A stretch of 37,897 nt of DNA from Quadrisphaera sp. (GCA_029257185.1 JARICT010000081.1:1-37897), one strand, 5' to 3'. Shown: positions 16,229 through 24,741, counted from the first letter of the stretch. The notes: generated from the letters alone by a model not told the origin. Translations and numbers: made by a program.

Positions 16229-17263
16229 ATGGGCGCCGTGACCGCGCCCGAGGACGCCCGAGCGACACCGTCTGGCAGCAACGGCGACCAGGCCGGGCAC
16301 ACCAGCCCCTTCGCGGACTTCGACCGGGCAGCCTGGAGCCGCCTCGCGGCCTCGAGCGAGCTGACCCTCTCCACCGCCGACCTGGAGCGGGTGAAGGGGC
16401 TGGGCGAGCGCATCTCGCTCGCGGACGTCGACGAGGTGTACCGGCCCCTGTCGCGCCTGCTCACGCTCTACTCGTCCGGGGTGCAGCAGCTGCACGCCGC
16501 CACGTCCACCTTCCTCGGGGGAGCCGCACGGGCCGACCAGCCGGGGACGGCGAGGCGGACGCCGTTCGTCATCGGCGTCGCGGGGTCCGTCGCGGTGGGC
16601 AAGTCGACCACCGCGCGGCTGCTGCGGGTGCTGCTCTCCCGGTGGCCGGACACCCCGCGGGTCGAGCTGGTGACGACCGACGGGTTCCTGCTGCCCAACG
16701 CGGAGCTCGAGCGACGCGGCCTGATGCGGCGCAAGGGCTTCCCGGAGTCCTACGACCGCCGGGCCCTGCTGCGCTTCGTGGCGGCCGTGAAGTCCGGCGC
16801 CGAGCAGGTGCGCGCACCGGTCTACTCGCACCTCACCTACGACATCGTGCCCCGGGCCGTGATGACGGTGCGCCGCCCCGACGTGCTGATCGTGGAGGGC
16901 CTCAACGTGCTCGCGCCCGCGCGCGCCCACGCGGGGGGCAGCTCGGCCACCTCGGCGCTGGCGCTGAGCGACTTCTTCGACGTCTCCGTGTACGTCGACG
17001 CGCGGGCCGGGGACATCGAGCGGTGGTACGTCGAGCGCTTCCTCTCGCTGCGCGAGACGGCGTTCGCCGATCCCCAGTCCTACTTCCACCGCTACGCCGA
17101 GCTCTCCGACGACGAGGCGCGCGAGCGCGCGCACACCATCTGGGGGGACATCAACGGGCCGAACCTCGTCGAGAACATCGCGCCCACGCGTGGTCGCGCC
17201 ACCATCGTGCTGTCCAAGGGACCGGACCACGCGGTGCGGCGGGTGCGGCTGCGCAAGCTGTGA
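16229..17263 (+). CDS. coaA: type I pantothenate kinase
   Basis: Phosphorylates pantothenate, the first and regulated step of coenzyme A synthesis. The protein has [14 protein letters not shown] near the N-terminus, the Walker A loop [17 protein letters not shown] near residue 120, [38 protein letters not shown], and the lid-region SYFHRYA; all are standard for the CoA-feedback-sensitive type I enzyme. ATG at 16229 gives 344 residues; GTG at 16238 is an alternative and neither has a clear ribosome binding site. A still earlier in-frame ATG at 16166 overlaps glmS and is unlikely. It ends tail to tail with glmM. Confidence 0.95.
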   Translation: MGAVTAPEDARATPSGSNGDQAGHTSPFADFDRAAWSRLAASSELTLSTADLERVKGLGERISLADVDEVYRPLSRLLTLYSSGVQQLHAATSTFLGGAARADQPGTARRTPFVIGVAGSVAVGKSTTARLLRVLLSRWPDTPRVELVTTDGFLLPNAELERRGLMRRKGFPESYDRRALLRFVAAVKSGAEQVRAPVYSHLTYDIVPRAVMTVRRPDVLIVEGLNVLAPARAHAGGSSATSALALSDFFDVSVYVDARAGDIERWYVERFLSLRETAFADPQSYFHRYAELSDDEARERAHTIWGDINGPNLVENIAPTRGRATIVLSKGPDHAVRRVRLRKL

Positions 17264-17308
17264 CCCTGATCGGCGCCGTCGGCCTCCCGTGGCCGGCGAC
17301 GCGGCGGC

Positions 17309-18742
17309 TCAGGCCTGCTTGAGGCCGAGGCGCTGCGTCACGACCCCAGCGAGGCGGCTCGCCACCCGTTCAGCCTGCTCCGCGGCCGGTGCCTCGACCA
17401 TGACGCGCACCAGGGGCTCGGTGCCCGAGGGGCGCAGCAGCACCCGCCCGGTCGAGCCGAGCTCGGCGGCGGCCTCCGCGACCGCGGCGAGGACCACCTC
17501 GTCGCTGGAGGCCCGCCCGCGGTCCACGCCGGAGACGTTGACCAGCACCTGCGGGAAGCGCTCGATCACGCTCGCCACCTCGGCGAGGCTCCGGTCGCCC
17601 TCCGCGACCCGGGCCAGGAGGTGCAGCGCCGTCAGCACGCCGTCGCCGGTCGTCTGGTGGTCGAGCATGAGCACGTGCCCGGACTGCTCGCCGCCGAGCA
17701 CGTGCCCGCCGGCGCGCATGGCCTCGAGCACGTAGCGGTCACCGACCGCGGCGCGCACCACGTCGATGCCGGCGGCGCGCATCGCCAGCACCAGCCCGAG
17801 GTTGCTCATCACGGTCGCCACGAGCGTCCCGGTCGGCAGCTTGCCGTGGTCCTGGGCGGTCAGCGCGAGGACCCCCATGATCTGGTCGCCGTCGACGAGG
17901 TCGCCGGCGGCGTCGACGGCGAGGCAGCGGTCGGCGTCACCGTCGAACGCGACGCCCGCGTCGGCCCCGTGGGCCAGGACGGCCTCGCGCAGCGGCCCCA
18001 GGTGGGTGGACCCCACCCCGTCGTTGGTGTTGGTGCCGTCCGGGTCCGCCCCGATCACGACCACGTCCGCCCCGGCGCGGCGCAGGGCTGCGGGCCCGAC
18101 CGTCGACGCCGCCCCGTGGGCGCAGTCGACGACGACCCTCAGGCCCGCCAGCGCTGCCGAGCCGGGGGAACCGGCGGTGGCGCCGAGACCGTCGAGGGTC
18201 GAGACAAGGAAGTCCACGTACTGCTCGCCGGTCTCCGGCGCGCTGGTGATGCGGCCCACCCCGGTGCCCGTCGGACGGCGCCAGGGCTCACGGAGCCTGC
18301 CCTCGATGTCGTCCTCGAGCTCGTCGGCGAGCTTGTGCCCGCCACGGGCGAAGAACTTGATGCCGTTGTCCGGGACGGGGTTGTGCGACGCCGAGATGAC
18401 CACCCCGAGGTCCGCTCCGGTCGCCGCGACCGCGTGGGCGATGCCCGGGGTCGGGAGGACGCCGACGTCCACGACGTCCACGCCAGCGCTGGCCAGACCG
18501 GCGCACGTGGCCGCTGAGAGGAAGTCGCCGGAGATCCGGGGGTCGCGCCCGACCACGGCACGCGGGCGGTGCCCCTCGAAGGCGCCCACGTCGCCGAGGA
18601 CGTGCGCGGCAGCGACCGCGAGGTCCAGCGCGAGCTCGGCGGTGACGTCGACGTTGGCGCGACCGCGCACGCCGTCGGTGCCGAACAGACGGCCCCGCGG
18701 CGACGTCGCCGCGGGGCCGGTGCCGGCTGGGTCCTTGCTCAG
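17309..18742 (-). CDS. glmM: phosphoglucosamine mutase, no canonical start codon
   Basis: Converts glucosamine-6-phosphate to the 1-phosphate for UDP-GlcNAc. [13 protein letters not shown] opens the family homology, [18 protein letters not shown] carries the phosphoserine, DGDADRC binds Mg, GEQSGHV contacts the sugar and [14 protein letters not shown] binds phosphate. No ATG, GTG or TTG exists in frame between the end of rpsI and the GTDG motif. The best candidate is CTG at 18742, overlapping the rpsI stop as CTGA and giving 477 residues, with about 17 ahead of RLFGTDG. The CTG in RLFGTDG itself is the other option. A 30-bp perfect palindrome occupies this leader. The enzyme body is intact; the start is uncertain. 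Confidence 0.9.
   Translation of the reverse strand: MSKDPAGTGPAATSPRGRLFGTDGVRGRANVDVTAELALDLAVAAAHVLGDVGAFEGHRPRAVVGRDPRISGDFLSAATCAGLASAGVDVVDVGVLPTPGIAHAVAATGADLGVVISASHNPVPDNGIKFFARGGHKLADELEDDIEGRLREPWRRPTGTGVGRITSAPETGEQYVDFLVSTLDGLGATAGSPGSAALAGLRVVVDCAHGAASTVGPAALRRAGADVVVIGADPDGTNTNDGVGSTHLGPLREAVLAHGADAGVAFDGDADRCLAVDAAGDLVDGDQIMGVLALTAQDHGKLPTGTLVATVMSNLGLVLAMRAAGIDVVRAAVGDRYVLEAMRAGGHVLGGEQSGHVLMLDHQTTGDGVLTALHLLARVAEGDRSLAEVASVIERFPQVLVNVSGVDRGRASSDEVVLAAVAEAAAELGSTGRVLLRPSGTEPLVRVMVEAPAAEQAERVASRLAGVVTQRLGLKQA
18690..18719 (-). terminator. 30-bp perfect palindrome at the rpsI/glmM junction (candidate terminator)
   Basis: A fully symmetric G/C sequence centred on CGAC/GTCG between 18704 and 18705, beginning 20 bases after the rpsI stop on the minus strand. 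RNA from it would fold into a very strong hairpin followed by TCTGTT, a weak T-rich tail. That is what an actinobacterial terminator of rplM-rpsI would look like, yet it falls inside the reading frame that leads into glmM. Confidence 0.6.
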
Positions 18743-19239
18743 CGCTTGGAGTACTGCGGAGCCTTGCGAGCCTTCTTCAGGCCCGCCTTGTTGCGCTCCT
18801 TCACCCGTGCATCGCGGGTGAGGAAGCCCTCGGTCTTCAGCGAGGCGCGGTTGGCCTCGACGTCGAGAGCGTTGAGCGACCGGGCCACCCCGAGACGCAG
18901 CGCTCCGGCCTGGCCGGAGGCTCCGCCGCCGCCGATGCGGGCGATCACGTCGAAGCGCCCCTCGACGCCGGTCACGCGGAACGGCTCGTTGACCATCTGC
19001 TGGTGGACCTTGTTCGGGAAGTAGCCGTCCAGGTCCCGCCCGTTGATCGTCCACCGGCCGGAGCCCGGGACGATGCGGACGCGGGCGATCGCCTGCTTGC
19101 GGCGACCGGTCGCTCCCGACGGAGCGGTGATGGAGGTGCCGGTGTTGGCGATCTCCGGCGTGGAGCTGGTGTAGCTCTCGGGCGCGTCCTCGTCGAGGCC
19201 GTCGGCCTCCACGTCCAGCGCTTCGGTGCTCTGCGTCAC
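18739..19239 (-). CDS. rpsI: 30S ribosomal protein uS9 (S9)
   Basis: Small-subunit protein whose C-terminal tail reaches the P-site tRNA anticodon. [24 protein letters not shown] begins the globular core near residue 45, and the tail ends [12 protein letters not shown], the invariant basic end. The first ~45 residues are an acidic, Thr/Ser-rich extension seen in many actinobacterial uS9 proteins. Start GTG at 19239, with a GGAAGAG site about eight bases before it. It follows rplM by 50 bases; the two form a standard operon. Confidence 0.97.
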   Translation of the reverse strand: MTQSTEALDVEADGLDEDAPESYTSSTPEIANTGTSITAPSGATGRRKQAIARVRIVPGSGRWTINGRDLDGYFPNKVHQQMVNEPFRVTGVEGRFDVIARIGGGGASGQAGALRLGVARSLNALDVEANRASLKTEGFLTRDARVKERNKAGLKKARKAPQYSKR

Positions 19240-19289
19240 GGGTGTCTCTTCCTGCTCGCGCGCCCTGTCACCAGGGCTGCCCGGGCGTC

Positions 19290-19739
19290 TCAGGCGGTCT
19301 GCGCGACCTGGTGGATGGAGTAGGGGGTCGGCTGCTGGGCCGCGTGCGGGTGCTCGGCGCCGGAGTAGACCTTCAGCTTGGCGGCCACGGCGGTGCCCAG
19401 GGAGTTGTGCGGGAGCATGCCCTGCACGGCCTTCTCGACGGCCTTGCGGGGGTCACGGGCGAGCAGGTCCGTGTAGAGCTCGGACCTCAGACCGCCCGGG
19501 AAGCCCGAGTGCCGGTACGCCCGCTTCTTCTCCGCCTTCGAGCCGGTCAGCACCACCTTCGAGGCGTTGATGATGATGACGTGGTCGCCGGTGTCCACGT
19601 GCGGGGCGAAGATCGCCTTGTGCTTGCCGCGCAGCAGGCGCGCGGTGTGGCTGGCGAGGCGCCCGAGCACGACGTCCGTGGCGTCGATGACGAGCCACTC
19701 GCGCTCGACCTGGTCGGGCTTCGGGGTGAACGTGCGCAC
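19290..19739 (-). CDS. rplM: 50S ribosomal protein uL13 (L13)
   Basis: Large-subunit assembly protein. The 149 residues include [18 protein letters not shown] at the N-terminus, [27 protein letters not shown] and [12 protein letters not shown], all uL13 signatures. Start GTG at 19739. It begins about 163 bases after a consensus promoter (19910-19939), a long leader for this genome, which leaves room for leader control, but I could not define a structure. Confidence 0.97.
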   Translation of the reverse strand: MRTFTPKPDQVEREWLVIDATDVVLGRLASHTARLLRGKHKAIFAPHVDTGDHVIIINASKVVLTGSKAEKKRAYRHSGFPGGLRSELYTDLLARDPRKAVEKAVQGMLPHNSLGTAVAAKLKVYSGAEHPHAAQQPTPYSIHQVAQTA

Positions 19740-19955
19740 TGGTGACCTTCGCTCGTGGTGTCGGCAACCGCCGCGACGGAGCGCGCCGGGCTGGTGCTCG
19801 ATGGACGTGGTGCTCGGTGGGACGCGCCGGTCGCCAGGTGCCCGGACCTCGAAGGACCGGACCCGTTCGACCGTGGTGGAACAGGCATGGCGCAGCGCGC
19901 TGTGCAGTGATGGTAGCCGGGCGCCCGCCCGCGGGTCAAAGCGCCCTGCGCGGGC
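19740..19955. other. 216-bp intergenic region before rplM
   Basis: Lies between the DUF5709-type gene end and the rplM start, both on the minus strand. It holds the rplM promoter near its upstream end and a roughly 160-base untranslated leader. I see no further open frame, RNA gene or strong terminator here. Confidence 0.6.
19910..19939 (-). promoter_or_regulatory. rplM-rpsI promoter
   Basis: On the minus strand TTGACC (19939-19934), an 18-base spacer and TACCAT (19915-19910). The -35 box and spacer length are identical to those of the groES promoter, which supports both calls. Transcription should begin near 19903. Confidence 0.75.
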
Positions 19956-20540
19956 TCACAGACCCGGCTGGTCCGCGCTCGGCAGCGGGTCGAGGTCGTC
20001 GCCGTCCTCACCCACGACGTGGACCGCCGCCTCCTCCGCGCTCGCCGCTCCCCCGTCGGTCCCGACGTCGGTCGCCACCTCGGACTTCTCCGTGTCCGGG
20101 CCGCCCCCCTGGGCCGGGGCGACGAGCCGCCCCGCGCGCACGCGGCCGACCTCGTCGTCGAGCAGCTCTCCGTCGGTGTCCTGGTCCGCGGGGTACGTCG
20201 CGGAGCCGGCGTCGAGCTCCCCGCCGCTCCCGGCGGGCACGTCCGGCACCTCCTGCGCCAGGCGGTCGTCCAAGGTCTCCCCCTCCGCCTGCTCGCTGGG
20301 CACCAGCCCGAACCGGCCGACGTGGCGCTCGCGCTCCGGCGGGGACCACGACTCGGCGACCATCGCGTCGACGACCCGGCCGTCGTTCACGTCGCCCGTC
20401 TCCATGACGCCGTCGTGGTCGACGGGCTCCGGCGCCACCGGCGTCGGGGCCACCTCGTCGGACGCGGGGTGGAGAGCGGCGCGGTCGAGGTCGTCGAGGC
20501 GGTCCGTGGGCGTCTCGGTGGCGGGAGGCTGCTCAGTCAT
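19956..20540 (-). CDS. DUF5709-type acidic protein, function unknown
   Basis: A 194-residue, strongly acidic and probably largely disordered protein. The middle segment, SWSPPERERHVGRFGLVPSE then EGETLDDRLAQEVPDVP, matches the conserved region that I recognise as DUF5709, a family confined to actinobacteria with no known role. No signal peptide or membrane segment is present. The ATG at 20540 overlaps the truA stop (ATGA), so the gene is translationally coupled to truA; a longer upstream frame is only truA in another frame. Family assignment is from memory of the pattern and moderately sure. Confidence 0.7.
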   Translation of the reverse strand: MTEQPPATETPTDRLDDLDRAALHPASDEVAPTPVAPEPVDHDGVMETGDVNDGRVVDAMVAESWSPPERERHVGRFGLVPSEQAEGETLDDRLAQEVPDVPAGSGGELDAGSATYPADQDTDGELLDDEVGRVRAGRLVAPAQGGGPDTEKSEVATDVGTDGGAASAEEAAVHVVGEDGDDLDPLPSADQPGL

Positions 20541-21397
20541 GCGTCGAGGGTGCCACGACGGGTCCGAGCCTGCTCGGCGCGCAGCGCCATCCCCGACGGT
20601 GGCGGGTAGTCGACGCGCTCGAGGACCAGGCCGAGCGCGGGGGCGACGTGCACGGCTCCGTCGCGGACCCTCCTCGCGAGAACCCGTGACGGCCATGCCT
20701 CGTCCGCCCTGCCCTGCCCGACGGACACGAGCGCCCCCACGAGGGAGCGGACCATCGAGTGGCAGAAGGCGTCCGCCACCACGTCGAGGACGACGAGCGA
20801 CGGGGACCCTCCCGCACCCCCGCAGCCCTCGACCCCCTCTGCCACGCGCCGGACGGTGAGCTCCTGCAGGGTCCGCACCGTCGTGGCCCCCTCGCGCCGA
20901 CGGCAGAAGGCCGCGAAGTCGTCCAGCCCCAGCAGGCCGGCGCCGGCGCGGCCCATGGCTCCCACGTCCAGCGGGCCGTCGACCGGGGCGACGTCACGGC
21001 GGCGCAGCGGCGGGGCTCCGGCGGGGTCGTCCGTCAGCCGGTAGGTGTAGGCGCGCCGCAGCGCGGAGAACCGGGCGTCGAAGCCCGGCGGCGCGAGGCT
21101 CGCGCCGCGAAGGCCCACGTCTGCGGGGAGCACCCCCCGCAGGCGGGCCACCAGCGCCTCCAGCGGCGTCCCCCGGTAGCGCCCGCGGGACGCCTCGAGC
21201 GATCCGGCAGGGACGTCGACGTGGACGACCTGCCCCCGGGCGTGGACCCCCGCGTCCGTGCGCCCCGCGACGACCGTGCTCACGCGCCGCAACCGCAGCA
21301 CCCTCGCCACCGCGTCCTCGACCTCGCCCTGCACGGTGCGGACGTCGGGCTGACGTGCCCAGCCGGCGAACTCGGTCCCGTCGTAGGTCAGGTCCAC
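20537..21397 (-). CDS. truA: tRNA pseudouridine(38-40) synthase TruA
   Basis: Makes pseudouridine at positions 38-40 of the tRNA anticodon arm. The 286-residue protein opens DLTYDGTEFAGWARQP, and VVAGRTDAGVHARGQVVHVD contains the catalytic Asp. FDARFSALRRAYTYRL and the C-terminal HSMVRSLVGALVSVGQG follow in order. The GTG at 21397 is chosen because it comes just after the strong hairpin that closes the rplQ transcript and before the first conserved residues; no good ribosome binding site is seen. A GTG at 21450 would put the hairpin inside the gene. It is coupled to the DUF5709-type gene. Confidence 0.92.
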   Translation of the reverse strand: MDLTYDGTEFAGWARQPDVRTVQGEVEDAVARVLRLRRVSTVVAGRTDAGVHARGQVVHVDVPAGSLEASRGRYRGTPLEALVARLRGVLPADVGLRGASLAPPGFDARFSALRRAYTYRLTDDPAGAPPLRRRDVAPVDGPLDVGAMGRAGAGLLGLDDFAAFCRRREGATTVRTLQELTVRRVAEGVEGCGGAGGSPSLVVLDVVADAFCHSMVRSLVGALVSVGQGRADEAWPSRVLARRVRDGAVHVAPALGLVLERVDYPPPSGMALRAEQARTRRGTLDA

Positions 21398-21406
21398 CCG
21401 GACGCG

Positions 21407-21446
21407 GACGAGCCCGCCCTCCCCGTGCGGGGAGGGCGGGCTCGTC
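21407..21446 (-). terminator. hairpin terminator after rplQ
   Basis: Two perfectly complementary 18-base arms (21407-21424 and 21429-21446) around a GTGC loop, 21 bases after the rplQ stop. The stem is almost all G/C and no T-run follows, as is usual for actinobacterial terminators. It marks the likely end of the S10-spc-alpha supercluster and lies only nine bases before the chosen truA start. Confidence 0.75.
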
Positions 21447-21467
21447 GTCACGAGGTCCGCGGCGCCC

Positions 21468-22127
21468 TCAGGGGCGGGGCTCACCGGTGCTCGCGTCGTC
21501 CTCGACCTCGACGGCGACCGCCTCGACCGACTCGCCGGTCCCCTCGTCGTCCACGACCACGTCCTCGACCACGACGTCCTCGACCACGACGCCGGACCCG
21601 GCGTCCTCGACCACGACGTCCTCGACGACCACGTCGCCGGTCTCACCCGGGGCGTCGCCGGTGCCCGGCGCCTCCGCGGGAGCCGCTGCCGGGGACGGTG
21701 CGCCTGCCGCCACGTTGCCGCGGGCGGCGCGGGCCGTCGCCCCCTCTGCCTCGCGGGTGGTCGACGCCACCGGGTCGAGGACGAGCTCGATGACGGCGAG
21801 CGGCGCGTTGTCACCCTTGCGGGGGGCGATCTTCGTGATGCGGGTGTAGCCGCCCTGCCGGTCGGCCACCGCGGGCGCGATCTCCGTGAAGAGCTCGTGC
21901 ACGACCGTGGAGTCCCGCACCACCTTCATCACCTGACGCCGGGACGCGAGGTCGCCCTTCTTGGCGAACGTCACCAGACGCTCGGCGTAGGGCCGCAGGC
22001 GCCTGGCCTTGGCCTCGGTGGTGGTGATGCTGCGGTGCTCGAAGAGCTGGGTCGCGAGCCCGGCGAGCAGCAGCCGCTGGTGGGCTGGGCCGCTCCCCAG
22101 GCGGGGACCCTTGGTGGGCGTAGGCAT
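21468..22127 (-). CDS. rplQ: 50S ribosomal protein bL17 (L17) with long acidic repeat tail
   Basis: Large-subunit protein near the exit tunnel. The first ~115 residues are canonical: [20 protein letters not shown], then [33 protein letters not shown], and [24 protein letters not shown]. About 100 more residues follow, first Ala/Pro-rich, then five Val-Val-Val-Glu/Asp-Asp units and an acidic end. Actinobacterial bL17 tails are often acidic, but this clean pentapeptide repeat is unusual. Start ATG at 22127. It is last in the alpha operon, 83 bases after rpoA, with a hairpin in that gap and a terminator after it. Confidence 0.97.
   Translation of the reverse strand: MPTPTKGPRLGSGPAHQRLLLAGLATQLFEHRSITTTEAKARRLRPYAERLVTFAKKGDLASRRQVMKVVRDSTVVHELFTEIAPAVADRQGGYTRITKIAPRKGDNAPLAVIELVLDPVASTTREAEGATARAARGNVAAGAPSPAAAPAEAPGTGDAPGETGDVVVEDVVVEDAGSGVVVEDVVVEDVVVDDEGTGESVEAVAVEVEDDASTGEPRP
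21546..21632. repeat. 15-bp imperfect tandem repeat coding the bL17 tail
   Basis: Five copies of a unit close to GTCCTCGACCACGAC, at 21546-21560, 21561-21575, 21576-21590, 21603-21617 and 21618-21632. A 12-base interruption separates the third and fourth copies. Copies 2, 3 and 4 are identical. On the minus strand each unit codes Val-Val-Val-Glu/Asp-Asp. The repeat length is a multiple of three, so slippage would change tail length but not frame. Confidence 0.88.
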
Positions 22128-22169
22128 GGTCGGTGTCTCCAGTCAGGGACGGTGCGGTGGCTTGCAGGA

Positions 22170-22204
22170 CGCCGTGGTGCGGGCCTCGCGGCCGCACCAC
22201 GGCG
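22170..22204 (-). other. hairpin between rpoA and rplQ
   Basis: Thirteen-base perfect stem (22170-22182 with 22192-22204) and a nine-base loop, six bases after the rpoA stop. There is no T-run. It may be a partial terminator, an RNA processing site or a stability element that lowers or separates rplQ from rpoA message. Confidence 0.6.
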
Positions 22205-22210
22205 GTGTCG

Positions 22211-23227
22211 TCAGTACTGCTCGGTCTCGGCGTAGCTCGCGTCGTCGCCCTCGTCGTAGGCGCCCGCGACGGCTCCCGGGTCGAACCCGGGAGGGCTGTC
22301 CTTGAGCTGGAGGCCCAGGCCCGCGAGCTTGACCTTCACCTCGTCGATGGACTTCGCGCCGAAGTTGCGGATGTCCATGAGGTCGGCCTCGCTGCGGGAC
22401 ATGAGCTCGCCCACGCTGTGGATCCCCTCGCGCTTGAGGCAGTTGTAGCTGCGCACCGTCATCTCGAGGTCCTCGATGGGGAGCGCGAGGTCGGCCGCCA
22501 TCGCTGCGTCGCTCGGAGAGACGCCGATGTCGATGCCCTCCGCCTCGACGTTCAGCTCACGGGCGAGACCGAACAGCTCGGTGAGGGTCTTGCCGGCGCT
22601 CGCCACGGCGTCCCGCGGCTCGGTGGAGGCCTTGGTCTCCACGTCCACGACGAGGCGGTCGAAGTCGGTCCGCTGCTCCACGCGCGTCGCCTCGACCTTG
22701 TAGGTCACCTTGAGGACCGGCGAGTAGATGGAGTCGACCGGGATCCGGCCGATCTCGGCGTCGAGGTCCTTGTTCTGCGTCGCGGACACGTACCCGCGAC
22801 CGCGCTCGACGGTCAGCTCCATCTCGAGGCGCGCCTCGTCGTCGAGCGTGGCGAGGACGAGACCGGGGTTGTGCACCTCGACCCCGGCCGGCGGCGTGAT
22901 GTCTGCCGCGGTGACCTCACCGGGGCCCTGCTTGCGCAGGTACATGACGACCGGCTCGTCGTGCTCGCTGGCCACGACGAGACCCTTGATGCCGAGGATC
23001 ATCTCGGTGACGTCCTCCTTGACACCGGGGACGGTGGAGAACTCGTGCAGCACCCCGTCGATCCGCAGGGAGGTCACGGCCGCCCCGGGGATCGAGGAGA
23101 GCAGGGTGCGCCGGAGCGAGTTGCCGAGGGTGTAGCCGAACCCGGGCTCGAGCGGCTCGATGACGAAGCGGGAGCGGTGGTCGGAGACCACTTCCTCCGT
23201 GAGGGTGGGGCGCTGGGCGATGAGCAT
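22211..23227 (-). CDS. rpoA: DNA-directed RNA polymerase subunit alpha
   Basis: Alpha subunit (338 residues) whose dimer is the assembly platform of RNA polymerase. The N-terminal domain shows [18 protein letters not shown] and [18 protein letters not shown]. The C-terminal domain, which contacts promoter DNA and activators, shows [20 protein letters not shown] and [19 protein letters not shown] short acidic tail ends it. Start ATG at 23227. It follows rpsK by 105 bases without rpsD between them. Confidence 0.99.
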   Translation of the reverse strand: MLIAQRPTLTEEVVSDHRSRFVIEPLEPGFGYTLGNSLRRTLLSSIPGAAVTSLRIDGVLHEFSTVPGVKEDVTEMILGIKGLVVASEHDEPVVMYLRKQGPGEVTAADITPPAGVEVHNPGLVLATLDDEARLEMELTVERGRGYVSATQNKDLDAEIGRIPVDSIYSPVLKVTYKVEATRVEQRTDFDRLVVDVETKASTEPRDAVASAGKTLTELFGLARELNVEAEGIDIGVSPSDAAMAADLALPIEDLEMTVRSYNCLKREGIHSVGELMSRSEADLMDIRNFGAKSIDEVKVKLAGLGLQLKDSPPGFDPGAVAGAYDEGDDASYAETEQY

Positions 23228-23242
23228 GCGTGGTGCCTTCCG

Positions 23243-23324
23243 TACGGGGGTCCGCTATATGACCCCGTGGGTGGGACGACGTGCGGTGCGCCAGGTCGGC
23301 GCGTGCCTGCCCCGGTGGGCAGGC
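23243..23324 (-). promoter_or_regulatory. rpsK-rpoA spacer with two hairpins and a possible internal promoter
   Basis: A perfect 8-base stem with a CGGT loop lies at 23305-23324. A second inverted repeat, GGGGTC and GACCCC, encloses an AT-rich CGCTATAT loop near 23246-23266, close to the rpoA start. The AT-rich CATATA (minus strand 23261-23256) could be a -10 box for an internal rpoA promoter, but no -35 match was found. Confidence 0.4.
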
Positions 23325-23332
23325 GGGTGAGG

Positions 23333-23743
23333 TCAGACCCGCCGGCGCTTGGACGGGCGGACGCCGTTGTGGGGGGTGGGGGTGACGTCCTGAATGACGC
23401 CGACCTCGAGGCCGGTCGCCTGGATCGAGCGGATCGCGGTCTCGCGGCCGGAGCCGGGGCCCTTGACGAAGACGTCGACCTTGCGCATGCCGTGCTCCTG
23501 GGCACGCCGGGCGGCGGCCTCAGCGGCCATCTGCGCGGCGAAGGGCGTCGACTTGCGCGAGCCCTTGAAGCCGACCTGGCCGGCCGAGGCCCACGACACG
23601 ACGGCGCCGGAGGGGTCGGTGATCGACACGATGGTGTTGTTGAAGGTCGACTTGATGTGCGCCTGCCCGAACGTGACGTTCTTGCGCTCCTTGCGGCGCG
23701 GACGTCGGGCGGCGGGGGCGTTGCGGCGGGTTGCGGGGGGCAT
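23333..23743 (-). CDS. rpsK: 30S ribosomal protein uS11 (S11)
   Basis: Platform protein of the small subunit. The 136 residues contain [57 protein letters not shown] and the C-terminal [13 protein letters not shown] basic N-terminal stretch of about 20 residues precedes the core, as in other actinobacteria. Start ATG at 23743, 66 bases after rpsM. Confidence 0.98.
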   Translation of the reverse strand: MPPATRRNAPAARRPRRKERKNVTFGQAHIKSTFNNTIVSITDPSGAVVSWASAGQVGFKGSRKSTPFAAQMAAEAAARRAQEHGMRKVDVFVKGPGSGRETAIRSIQATGLEVGVIQDVTPTPHNGVRPSKRRRV

Positions 23744-23809
23744 GACGTGTCTCCTGGGGATGCGGGTCCGGCGGTGGCGGCTCGGCCTGGTGGCCGAGGG
23801 GCGGTGGGC

Positions 23810-24187
23810 TTACTTGCGCGCCTTCTTCTTGCCGGCCACGGTGCGCTTGGGGCCCTTGCGGGTGCGCGCGTTCGTCTTCGTGCGCTGTCCGCGCACCGGC
23901 AGGCCGCGGCGGTGCCGGATGCCCTCGTAGCTGCCGATCTCCACCTTCCGACGGATGTCGGCGGCGACCTCGCGCCGCAGGTCTCCCTCGACCTTGAAGT
24001 GGGCCTCGATGTAGTCGCGGAGCTTGACCTGCTCCTCGTCGCCCATGTCCTTGACCCGGAGGTCTCCGCTGATCCCGGTCTCGGACAAGAGCTCCAGCGC
24101 GCGGGTGCGACCGACGCCGTAGATGTACGTGAGGGCTACCTCGAGGCGCTTGTCGCGCGGGAGGTCGACGCCGACGATGCGGGCCAT
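23810..24187 (-). CDS. rpsM: 30S ribosomal protein uS13 (S13)
   Basis: Head protein of the small subunit, at the bridge to the 50S. The 124 residues begin [20 protein letters not shown], include [12 protein letters not shown] and end with the basic [14 protein letters not shown] tail. The ATG at 24187 is the family start; an in-frame ATG at 24232 only adds non-conserved residues. It follows rpmJ after a 161-base gap holding a hairpin. Confidence 0.98.
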   Translation of the reverse strand: MARIVGVDLPRDKRLEVALTYIYGVGRTRALELLSETGISGDLRVKDMGDEEQVKLRDYIEAHFKVEGDLRREVAADIRRKVEIGSYEGIRHRRGLPVRGQRTKTNARTRKGPKRTVAGKKKARK

Positions 24188-24248
24188 GTGGTGGTTCCTT
24201 CGCTGTTCTGCCGGAGGGTCGGGCCTCGCCATCCCGGCTGCTGCCGGG

Positions 24249-24268
24249 CCCCGGCCTCCGGGCCGGGG
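24249..24268 (-). other. hairpin between rpmJ and rpsM
   Basis: CCCCGGCC and GGCCGGGG around a TCCG tetraloop, in the 161-base gap between rpmJ and rpsM. Nothing else coding is seen in that gap. It could act in attenuation or RNA processing; function is not shown. Confidence 0.5.
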
Positions 24269-24348
24269 GTGAGGGCCGGAGGTGTCCGGTCCGAGGCGAC
24301 GCTGTGGTGCTGTGGTGCTGGCGGAGCGCTCGGCGTCGGCCGAGCGGC

Positions 24349-24465
24349 TCAGCCCTGGCGCTGCTTGTGGCGCAGGTTGCTCTTGCAGATGATCATCACG
24401 CGACCGTTGCGACGGATGACCTTGCAGCTGTCACAGATTCTCTTGACGCTGGGCTTGACCTTCAT
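24349..24465 (-). CDS. rpmJ: 50S ribosomal protein bL36 (L36), zinc-binding form
   Basis: Smallest ribosomal protein, 38 residues, late in 50S assembly. It reads [19 protein letters not shown], then the rest to HKQRQG. Cys11, Cys14, Cys27 and His33 form the zinc site, so this is the C+ form used when zinc is plentiful. It lies between infA and rpsM as in most actinobacteria. Confidence 0.97.
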   Translation of the reverse strand: MKVKPSVKRICDSCKVIRRNGRVMIICKSNLRHKQRQG

Positions 24466-24519
24466 GACTTCTCTCCGGGAGCGCAGGCGGGGTGGGCGGG
24501 TGATCGGCGCACGGGCCGA

Positions 24520-24741
24520 TCACTTGTAGCGGTAGACGATGCGCCCGCGGGACAGGTCGTAGGGGCTCAGCTCCACCACGACGCGGTCCTCGGGCAGGAT
24601 CCTGATGTAGTGCTGCCGCATCTTGCCCGAGATGTGTGCGAGGACCTTGTGCCCGTTGCTCAGCTCCACCCGGAACATCGCGTTCGGGAGGGCCTCGACG
24701 ACCGCACCCTCGATCTCGATGACGCCGTCCTTCTTGGCCAT
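24520..24741 (-). CDS. infA: translation initiation factor IF-1
   Basis: Binds the A site of the 30S subunit during initiation. The 73 residues begin [19 protein letters not shown] and contain [18 protein letters not shown] and [20 protein letters not shown], the complete OB fold. The ATG at 24741 is the family start; GGAGG lies only two bases before it. An in-frame ATG at 24879 would add 46 residues of low-complexity Asp-rich sequence and is rejected. Confidence 0.98.
   Translation of the reverse strand: MAKKDGVIEIEGAVVEALPNAMFRVELSNGHKVLAHISGKMRQHYIRILPEDRVVVELSPYDLSRGRIVYRYK

Noticed and set aside
17264-17308. Bidirectional terminator between coaA and glmM
   Set aside because: GGCC-based pairing is present but bulged and short; too weak to call.
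13894-17322. Plus-strand open frame of 1142 codons antisense to acpS and glmS and running through coaA
   Set aside because: It is the mirror of strongly GC3-biased genes: no recognisable domain, Arg/His/Gly-rich, and the opposite strand codes well-known full-length enzymes.
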